In this document: positions 1 to 6,361 of the stretch, in pieces
How positions within the stretch are numbered: the stretch's first letter is position 1
Layout of the letters: the number at the start of each line of letters is the position of its first letter
Source of the DNA: HGW-17 sp938004375
Lineage (GTDB): Bacteria > Myxococcota_A > Polyangia > HGW-17
Length of the DNA stretch: 17,189 nucleotides
Direction: 5' to 3'
NCBI GenBank assembly: GCA_036802685.1
Contig: DAIRVS010000090.1
Span: 1 to 17,189, forward strand
Notes under the pieces: generated by a model
Told to the model about the DNA's origin: nothing
Database searches by the model: none
What the model saw: the letters and a program-made list of their open reading frames with translations, nothing else
Translations under genes and position numbers: made by a program

Positions 1-53
1 AGCGACAATTCAGTCCGGCGCACCCGCGCCCAGCAGCAACTGTGTACGAAGTT

Positions 54-84
54 CTAATCCACATGATTAGCGTATGCCCATAAT
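54..84 (+). promoter_or_regulatory. Candidate operator palindrome and -10 box upstream of the WG-repeat cluster
   Basis: A perfect 6-bp inverted repeat, CTAATC-CACAT-GATTAG, lies at 54-70. Nine bases later comes CATAAT (79-84), a 5/6 match to the sigma-70 -10 hexamer. No good -35 hexamer is visible at the usual distance; the palindrome covers that position instead, as a regulator binding site would. The first WG-repeat gene starts 83 bases downstream of the hexamer. This local region is AT-richer than its surroundings. Function is inferred from position and symmetry only. Confidence 0.3.
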
Positions 85-167
85 GCGTTTGCCCTGTGCT
101 CCTCGCGCCCGGTCGTTGTCAGCACCGGCGAATTGCGGTACCCTTCCCGGGCAACCCGGAGGAAGCC

Positions 168-2231
168 ATGTCCAGAGTCGCCCTCGCCTTCGTCTTCGTT
201 CTCGTGTCCCTTCGGCCCGAGATCTCCTGGACGGACCCTCCCGCCGACCCGAAGCCGTCGGTGACGCCCCAGCCGGCGGCCGACGGCAAGGCCCCGGAGA
301 AGACCCCCGCGACGGTCACGCTCCCGGCTCTCACCGACATCCGGCGCTTCACCGTGCGATGGCTGGAGCAGCCCGTGTACACCTTTCTCGAGTACATCGG
401 CGGGAGGCACATCGTCACCTACCTGGGCGGCACCTGTCCCCGCCTGGACAGTTGCACAGACGCCAAGTCGGGGCTGATCGGTCCCGACGGGCGCGCCCTG
501 CTGAAGTTCCAGTACGACCGCGTGAAAGCCGTGCATGAAAAAGGCTACCTCGTGGTCCAGGACGGCAAGACGGGCCTCGTCGGTCCCGACGGCCAATGGC
601 TGATCCCGGCGAAATACCAGCGATTGATCGCCTTCGGAGACGGCTTCTTCGAGGCGCGGACCCCGGGGGGCGCCCTCGAGCTCCTCGATGCCGAGGGCAA
701 GGTCATCCTGTCCGGGATCGACGAGCTCGCCCTGGAACAGGAGAAGGTGTTCTGGGCCTCCAGGGGCGGCAAGTGGGGCGCCTACGGGCTCACGGGAAAA
801 CCGCTGCTGCCGCACCGGTTCGCCGAGTACAACGCCGTGGGCGACCGGGTCGTGGCCGTGCGGGTCGGCCGACGGTGGGCGCTGGTGGACGACGCCGGCC
901 GGCAGGTGACGCCGCTGCGCTACCATGCGTTCGGCTACGGGGCCGGCGGGCTGCTCACCTTCAACCTGGGCGGGCGCTGCGAGCTCGACACCTCGGGCTG
1001 CGAGGGCGGGCGCACGGGCGTCATGGCCGAGGACGGGCGGATCGTGCTGCCCGCGGTCCATGACTGTGTCGAGCTCACGGCCGTGGGAGACGCGGAGCAG
1101 AACGAGGTCGAGATCCGCGTGATCACGGCCCCGGCCGACGCCGACCCCGACGCGACGTTCTCGGATCGCTGCACCGGCGGCCGGGTGCGCGTGTACCATC
1201 GGGACGGCCGACCCTGGCTGCCCGGCGACTACTCCTACGTCGACACCGTGGGCGACAACGAGGTCCTGCGGGCGGTGAAGGAGGGCACCTGCGACACCGG
1301 CGGTGCCTGCACCAGCGGAAAGTGGGGGTTGATCGCCCCGGACGGCAAGGTGTTGCTGGACTACAGGTACGACTGGATCGACGCGCCGCGCACGACGGGC
1401 ATGCTGGTCGTCTCCAACGGGCGCTGGGGGTACCTGGACGGCGCCCTGCGGGAGGTCGTGGCGCCGAAGTACGAGATGTTGCACTGGCACAAGGACGGGA
1501 TGCGGTTCCTGGAGAACGGGAAGTGGGGACTGCTGGATCAGGCGGGCGCGGTCGTGGTCCCCGCGAAGTACGAGCTTCTCATGCCCCTGCGGGAGGGCGT
1601 GGCGCGGTTCCTGGAGAACGGGAAGTGGGGCCTGGTTTCGGCCACCGGGAAGGTCCTGTCGCCCGCCGGAAGTCCGGCCATCTGCCCCTTCAACCTCGGC
1701 GCCTTCGTCTTCGCCGCGCCCGGCAGCACGTGCAGCGTCAAATCGGGCAAGGACCTCTACTGCCCGACCATCACCGCGGCGGGAAAGAACATCCGGCGCG
1801 TCGGATACTCCGACGGCGATTGTGAGTGCGCCGGCGGGAAGTTCGGGCTGATGGACGTGACCGGTCGGGTGCTCCTGAAGCCGAAGTACCAAGCGCTCCA
1901 GGTGTTGCAGGCCACCACGGTGTCCCAGCGCCGCGAGCCGGACGGATCGGTCCGCGCCGGCTTCACCATGCTGCCCCCCGGCCAGGTGTGGGTGCGCGTC
2001 AACGAGGGGGGGAAGTGCACGCGGATCGGCACCTGCACGGGAGGAAAGTGGGGGCTGACCGACCGCAAGGGGCGGGTCATCGTGCCCGTGGCTCACGCCT
2101 GGATCGAGCCCCACGCGAACTTCCTGATCCGCGTGGCCAAGGGCGGCGTCTGCGAGCTCGGCAGCTGGCGCCCGATCCTGTGTTCTCCCGAGACGCGCTG
2201 GGGCCTGTTCCAGCTCGAGCCGGCGAAGTGA
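168..2231 (+). CDS. Exported WG-repeat protein 1 (first of three tandem paralogs)
   Basis: This encodes 687 residues. The ATG at 168 is chosen over the upstream in-frame codon at 96 because CGGAGGAAGCC directly precedes it and the protein then begins with a signal-peptide-like stretch (MSRVALAFVFVLVSL). The body is a chain of WG (KWG-type) repeats of the form [K/R]WGL.d..G.v..P.Y, roughly a dozen, with two adjacent copies 34 residues apart. Five repeats carry a cysteine pair before the WG motif: C90/C96, C271/C278, C375/C381, C617/C623, C662/C672. Further cysteines are C300, C335, C506, C522, C532, C552 and C554, giving 17 in the mature chain. A variable linker precedes the conserved PPGxVWV segment near residue 605. 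WG-repeat proteins are solenoid or propeller-like binding proteins with poorly known roles; no enzymatic motif is visible. It probably acts in the periplasm or at the cell surface, with disulfides. It leads a cluster with two homologs downstream. Confidence 0.88.
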   Translation: MSRVALAFVFVLVSLRPEISWTDPPADPKPSVTPQPAADGKAPEKTPATVTLPALTDIRRFTVRWLEQPVYTFLEYIGGRHIVTYLGGTCPRLDSCTDAKSGLIGPDGRALLKFQYDRVKAVHEKGYLVVQDGKTGLVGPDGQWLIPAKYQRLIAFGDGFFEARTPGGALELLDAEGKVILSGIDELALEQEKVFWASRGGKWGAYGLTGKPLLPHRFAEYNAVGDRVVAVRVGRRWALVDDAGRQVTPLRYHAFGYGAGGLLTFNLGGRCELDTSGCEGGRTGVMAEDGRIVLPAVHDCVELTAVGDAEQNEVEIRVITAPADADPDATFSDRCTGGRVRVYHRDGRPWLPGDYSYVDTVGDNEVLRAVKEGTCDTGGACTSGKWGLIAPDGKVLLDYRYDWIDAPRTTGMLVVSNGRWGYLDGALREVVAPKYEMLHWHKDGMRFLENGKWGLLDQAGAVVVPAKYELLMPLREGVARFLENGKWGLVSATGKVLSPAGSPAICPFNLGAFVFAAPGSTCSVKSGKDLYCPTITAAGKNIRRVGYSDGDCECAGGKFGLMDVTGRVLLKPKYQALQVLQATTVSQRREPDGSVRAGFTMLPPGQVWVRVNEGGKCTRIGTCTGGKWGLTDRKGRVIVPVAHAWIEPHANFLIRVAKGGVCELGSWRPILCSPETRWGLFQLEPAK

Positions 2232-2238
2232 GGTGCTC

Positions 2239-4191
2239 ATGAGCGCTTGCCTCCTCGCCCTGTGGTTCACGCTCGGACCTGTCATCGGCGCGCCGTCGGA
2301 GCCGGGCCCCCCGGTGGTCGAGGTCCCCCGGTGGAGCGCGCGCTGGGTCGTGAAGCCCGTCTACTCCTGGATCGAGCCGTACCAGTTCGGCCGTGCCGTC
2401 TTTTATCAAGGGGGCGCCTGCCCGACCCTCGCGCAGTGTGCGGGGGGAGCGGCGGGGGTGCTCGGCGCAGATGGGAAGATCGTGGTGAAGGCGGTCTATG
2501 AGCGTGTAGGAGCCCTGGAGGAGCGGGGCTTCCAGATGATGACGGCCAAGTTCTGGGGGTTCACCACCTGGGACGGAAAGATTGTGGTGCCGGCGAACTA
2601 TCGCCACCTGTATTTGATGGGCAACGGCTTCTTCTCAGGGGAACCCGCGGTCGGGGACGGCACGGTCGTGCTCACGCCGGAGGGGAAGCCCATCCTGCGC
2701 GGGGTCAGTGATTCCCAGGCCGGCGGGGATCAGTTGTTATGGGTCTCCCGACGAGAGCGCTGGGGCGCCTACGGCCGCGACGGCGCCAATGTGGTCCCGC
2801 ACCGCTACGAGGAGTTGGCGTGGTTGTCCGACAAGGTCGTGGGGATCCGCGTCGGCCGGCGCTGGGCGCTCATGGACGAGCGGGGCCGCCAGCTCACCCC
2901 CCTGAAGTACGCTGCGTTCGACTTCGCCTCGGGTGGCCTGATGATTTTCAACCAGGGTGGGCGCTGCGAGAGCGGCATCGCCGAATGCGAGGGCGGGCGC
3001 TTCGGGGTCATCGGCGAGGACGGAAAGGTCCTGCTGCAGGCCGCCTATGACTGCATCGAACTGTACGACTTCGGCGAGGACGACGTGGAGGTTCGGGCCA
3101 TCGACCATCCGCCGGGGACCCCGTCGGATCCCGCCGACCGCTGCCGGGGCGGCCGCTGGAAGCACTATCGACGGGACGGGAAGCCGGTGTTTCCGGACTC
3201 GTACGCCTACGTGGAGCCCCTGCTCGACCGCCGGCACGCCCGGGCCGTGAAGCAGGGCGACTGCGACTCCACGGGGAACTGCACGCGCGGCAAGTGGGGC
3301 GTGCTGGACCGCGACGGGAAGGTCGTCGCGCCCTACGCCTGGGACTGGGTGGCCGAGCCCGGCGAGAAGGCCACCGCCGTCGTGAAGAACCTGAAGTGGG
3401 GTCTGCTCGACGCCAGCTTCCGGGAGGTGGTGCCGCCCGTCCATGAAATGATCCACGTGGACAAGGACGCGGTTCGCTTCCTGTCCAAGGATCGCTGGGG
3501 GGTGATGGACTTCTCCGGCAAGGTTCTGCTGCCGCCGAAGTACGAGATCATCTTGCCCTTCGGGGGCGGAAGCGCGCGTTTCCTCGAGGGTGGGAAGTGG
3601 GGTCTCCTGGGCGCGGACGGGAAGGTGCGGGTGCCCGCCACCCACCTCGGGATCGGCCTCGCGCGCTCCGGTACCCACTTGTTCGCCCCGGCCGGGAAGT
3701 GCGTGGTGCGGTGGGGCAAGGACGCGGCGGATCCCATCGTCACCATCGGCGGCGTCATAGTGAGGATGACGGGCTCCCGGGGACATGACCTCGAGTGCGA
3801 CCAGGGCACCTTCGGCCTGCTCGACGCGGCGGGGAAGGTGCTCCTGCCGGCGAAGTACCATTTGATCCAGGTGCAGACCTCCGAGTTGGGGCCCGGGCCG
3901 GGCGACGCCCCCGGCGCCGATGCGGTGTTCATGCCGCCGGGGCGGGTCTGGGTGCGCCTGAACCAAGGGGGGAAGTGCCCCCGAGGGCACCTGTGCGCGG
4001 GTGGGAAGTGGGGGCTGTCAGACCTCGCCGGGCGTCTGGTCGTCCCCATCGAGCACGAGTACCTCGAGCCGCAGGCAGGCCACCTGTTGCGCGTGGCCAG
4101 GGGCGGCACCTGCGAGACCTCGTACGGGCGCGTGCGGTCGTGCTCCCCGGAGACGAAGTGGGGGCTCATCCGGCTCGAACCCGTCAAATAG
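2239..4191 (+). CDS. Exported WG-repeat protein 2 (second paralog)
   Basis: This encodes 650 residues. The ATG at 2239 gives a clean signal peptide (MSACLLALWFTLGPVIGA, then PSEP). A GTG at 2233 is an alternative that adds only two residues. The gene begins 7 bases after the first WG gene stops, with GTGAGG as a weak ribosome binding site overlapping that stop, so the two are probably co-transcribed and translationally coupled. The repeat layout matches protein 1: an opening PVYSWIEP segment, cysteine pairs before WG motifs (for example CPTLAQC, CESGIAEC, CDSTGNC, CPRGHLC), a PPGRVWV segment and a CSPETKWGLIRLEP ending. The mature chain has 14 cysteines, an even number. It lacks two positions shared by proteins 1 and 3: protein 1's PAIC cysteine and the first cysteine of its DCEC. 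No catalytic motif was recognised. The role is unknown, probably binding or structural outside the cytoplasm. Confidence 0.87.
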   Translation: MSACLLALWFTLGPVIGAPSEPGPPVVEVPRWSARWVVKPVYSWIEPYQFGRAVFYQGGACPTLAQCAGGAAGVLGADGKIVVKAVYERVGALEERGFQMMTAKFWGFTTWDGKIVVPANYRHLYLMGNGFFSGEPAVGDGTVVLTPEGKPILRGVSDSQAGGDQLLWVSRRERWGAYGRDGANVVPHRYEELAWLSDKVVGIRVGRRWALMDERGRQLTPLKYAAFDFASGGLMIFNQGGRCESGIAECEGGRFGVIGEDGKVLLQAAYDCIELYDFGEDDVEVRAIDHPPGTPSDPADRCRGGRWKHYRRDGKPVFPDSYAYVEPLLDRRHARAVKQGDCDSTGNCTRGKWGVLDRDGKVVAPYAWDWVAEPGEKATAVVKNLKWGLLDASFREVVPPVHEMIHVDKDAVRFLSKDRWGVMDFSGKVLLPPKYEIILPFGGGSARFLEGGKWGLLGADGKVRVPATHLGIGLARSGTHLFAPAGKCVVRWGKDAADPIVTIGGVIVRMTGSRGHDLECDQGTFGLLDAAGKVLLPAKYHLIQVQTSELGPGPGDAPGADAVFMPPGRVWVRLNQGGKCPRGHLCAGGKWGLSDLAGRLVVPIEHEYLEPQAGHLLRVARGGTCETSYGRVRSCSPETKWGLIRLEPVK

Positions 4192-4212
4192 CCGCCGCCC
4201 GCAAGGGTGGCC

Positions 4213-4230
4213 GGGATCGCGAACGATCCC
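4213..4230 (+). promoter_or_regulatory. Perfect hairpin just upstream of the third WG-repeat gene's ribosome binding site
   Basis: GGGATCG (4213-4219) pairs perfectly with CGATCCC (4224-4230) around a CGAA loop. It sits in the 52-base gap between the second and third WG genes. The Shine-Dalgarno segment GAAGGGGGAA follows immediately at 4231-4240 and the start codon is at 4244. There is no T-run, so it is not a standard intrinsic terminator. A role in mRNA processing, partial attenuation or translation setting for the third gene is possible (inference). Confidence 0.4.
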
Positions 4231-4243
4231 GAAGGGGGAACCC

Positions 4244-6229
4244 ATGATGCGCGCCGCGCTCCAGATGCTCCTGCCGCTCTTTGTCCTGTGCCGGGCCACG
4301 CCTTCGCTGGCGGCCGGTGAGGCGAAGACGGTCCCCCGCGAGGTGGACGCCTGGCGGGTGCGCGTCGTCGAGAAGCCTCGCTTTGCATGGATCGAGCCCT
4401 TCCGGATGGGGCACGCAGCCCTGAACGAGGGCGGACGGTGTGCCGGACCCGGAAAGTGCGAGGGCGGAAAGTGGGGGTACTGGTCCGCCGCCGGACGCCT
4501 CGCGCTGGCTGCGCGTTATGATGCTCCGGGGATCGCCTTCGAGGAAGGCGTGGTGGTGAAACTCGAGGGCAGATCCGGCTTCGTGGCGTGGGACGGGCGG
4601 GTCGTGCTCCCGCACCGCTTCGGCGCCCTCGTGCGTTACGAGAACGGGTTCTTCGGCGGCGGGGACGGCCTCTCGGCCCCGGTCGAGGTGTTCGATCCCG
4701 CCGGACGCCCGCTGTTCCGCGTCCCCGGCGAGGTGGCCGCGCACCAGCCGGCGCTGTTCTGGGCCTCCCGGCACGGCCGCTGGGGCGCCTTCGACCTGAC
4801 GGGACGACAGGTCGTGCCCTTCCGCTTCGCCGAGGTCTCCGACCCGGGCAACGGCCTGGTCGCCGTGCGGTCGGGGAACAACTGGGCGCTGGCGGACGGC
4901 GCGGGCAGGCTGGTCACGCCGCTGATGGACCGGGTCTACGACACGGCGCCCGACGACGTGCTGGCCTTCAACCAGGGGGGGCGGTGCGACGGCTTCCTGT
5001 ACGGCTGCGAGGGCGGCCGCTGGGGCGCGGTGAACCGCGCCGGCAAGGTGGTGGTGCCCCCCGTGCACGACTGCGTGCGGGTGTACGACTTCCGGGAGGA
5101 CGGCACGGAGCTCGTGGTCGTGGATCACCCGACCATGCCGGTGTCCACCTCGGACGATCGCTGCTCGGGCGGCACCTGGCGCCTGTTGCGCCGGGACGGC
5201 ACCGCCTTCTCCCCCGAGGGGTTCTCGTTCGTGGAGGCGTTCTGGGGCAACGACTACGCGCGCTGTGCCCGGGGCGGCGCCTGCGACGAGGAGGAGAACT
5301 GCACCGGCGCGAAGTGGGGGCTGATGGACCGGGAGGGCCGGTTCGTGACCCCCCACGTGTACGACTGGCTGGACGAGTATGACTCGATCCCCATGGCCTT
5401 CGTGCGGGACGGGAAGTGGGGGTTCCTGGGAGAGAAGGGCGTCGAGGTGGTGCCCCCGCGATACGAGCAACTGCACGTGGACGACGACGTGGTGCGTTTT
5501 CGCGAGGGGGGGAAGTGGGGGCTCATGGACGTCGCCGGGAAAGTCCTGGTACCCCCGCGCCACGAGCTCATCCTGCCCTTCGTCGCCGGTCGCGCCCGGT
5601 TCCGCGAGGGGGGGAAGTGGGGCCTCCTGGACGCGCGGGGGACGGTGATCGCGCGGGCCGTGTATCCGGTGATCTGCGCGCACCGCAAGGGCACCTGGAG
5701 GTTCTCCAGGACCGCGGGTTGCGGCCTGAAGCAGGGGAAGGAGCTCCTGGAGCGGGAGCTGGTCCTGCCCGGCGGGCGGCTCGTGCGCGAGGGCACCGCC
5801 GACCCCGACTGTGCCTGCGACGGTGCGAAGTTGGGTTTGCTCGACGCGCGGGGCCGCGAGGTGCTGCCGGGGAAGTACGCCGCCGTGGTCGTGACCGAGG
5901 CTGCGCCGGTCGTCCGGGCGCCCGCGGCCTCGCCGCCCACCCCGGCGCCGGCGGACGCGGGGGACGTGCCGCCAGGGGCCGTCTGGGTGCTGGTGAACAT
6001 GGGGGGCAAGTGCAACCGCGCAGGCCTCTGCCAGGGCGGCGCCTGGGGGCTGGCCGATCTCGCGGGCCGGCTCCTGGTCCGGCCGTCGAACGCCTTCCTG
6101 TCGCCCCAGGAGGGCGGTTGGCTGCGGGTCGCCGCGGGGGGTGCCTGCGACGTGATCGACGCCCGCGTCGAGGCCTGTTCGCCGGAGACCCGCTGGGGTC
6201 TCTCCCGCCTGGAGCCGGCGTCGAAGTGA
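4244..6229 (+). CDS. Exported WG-repeat protein 3 (third paralog)
   Basis: This encodes 661 residues. The ATG at 4244 is preceded by AAGGGGGAACCC; an ATG at 4247 is a near-equivalent start. Earlier in-frame codons would overlap the previous gene and lack the signal peptide. The N-terminus (MMRAALQMLLPLFVLC...SLAAGE) is a typical Sec signal with a probable cleavage near SLA/A. Its sequence follows paralogs 1 and 2 throughout: opening FAWIEPF and GGRC/KCEGGKWG, mid-protein GKWGLMD-type repeats 34 residues apart, a Pro/Ala-rich linker before PPGAVWV, and a CSPETRWGLSRLEP ending. The mature chain has 17 cysteines, including one extra (in DYARC) that neither paralog has. Function is unknown beyond membership of the WG-repeat family, where repeats are thought to mediate binding. 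The 52-base spacing and hairpin upstream suggest it may be expressed at a different level from genes 1 and 2. Confidence 0.87.
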   Translation: MMRAALQMLLPLFVLCRATPSLAAGEAKTVPREVDAWRVRVVEKPRFAWIEPFRMGHAALNEGGRCAGPGKCEGGKWGYWSAAGRLALAARYDAPGIAFEEGVVVKLEGRSGFVAWDGRVVLPHRFGALVRYENGFFGGGDGLSAPVEVFDPAGRPLFRVPGEVAAHQPALFWASRHGRWGAFDLTGRQVVPFRFAEVSDPGNGLVAVRSGNNWALADGAGRLVTPLMDRVYDTAPDDVLAFNQGGRCDGFLYGCEGGRWGAVNRAGKVVVPPVHDCVRVYDFREDGTELVVVDHPTMPVSTSDDRCSGGTWRLLRRDGTAFSPEGFSFVEAFWGNDYARCARGGACDEEENCTGAKWGLMDREGRFVTPHVYDWLDEYDSIPMAFVRDGKWGFLGEKGVEVVPPRYEQLHVDDDVVRFREGGKWGLMDVAGKVLVPPRHELILPFVAGRARFREGGKWGLLDARGTVIARAVYPVICAHRKGTWRFSRTAGCGLKQGKELLERELVLPGGRLVREGTADPDCACDGAKLGLLDARGREVLPGKYAAVVVTEAAPVVRAPAASPPTPAPADAGDVPPGAVWVLVNMGGKCNRAGLCQGGAWGLADLAGRLLVRPSNAFLSPQEGGWLRVAAGGACDVIDARVEACSPETRWGLSRLEPASK

Positions 6230-6247
6230 GGCATTCGCGCCGGGCCC

Positions 6248-6280
6248 GGGAATCGAACCCAAGCTCGATGATTCCCCTTT
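6248..6280 (+). terminator. Possible weak terminator hairpin after the WG cluster
   Basis: GGGAATC (6248-6254) pairs with GATTCCC (6270-6276) across a 15-base loop and is followed by CTTTAT. The stem is short and the T-run has only three bases, so termination would be weak or factor-assisted. The place is sensible: 18 bases after the third WG gene and before the transporter gene. The same bases also resemble a tRNA T-arm on the opposite strand (see findings), so this reading is not exclusive. Confidence 0.3.
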
Positions 6281-6361
6281 ATCAAGGTCCGAATTGACGG
6301 TAAAACCGTGGAATCTGCCGGGGAGACCCGGCGCCACCGCCACCTGGCAAGGAGCAGTCCC

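Noticed and set aside
54..2285. A 743-codon minus-strand frame opposite the first WG gene
   Set aside because: The plus-strand product is a clear repeat protein with signal peptide and ribosome binding site; the antisense peptide has no start signal or domain.
6294..6322. TTGACG as a -35 element for the transporter gene
   Set aside because: No -10-like hexamer exists 15-19 bases downstream; the sequence there is GC-rich.
6200..6330. An intact tRNA gene on the minus strand
   Set aside because: Only the T-arm-like 13 bases fit. The acceptor strands do not pair and no anticodon stem-loop of normal geometry is present.
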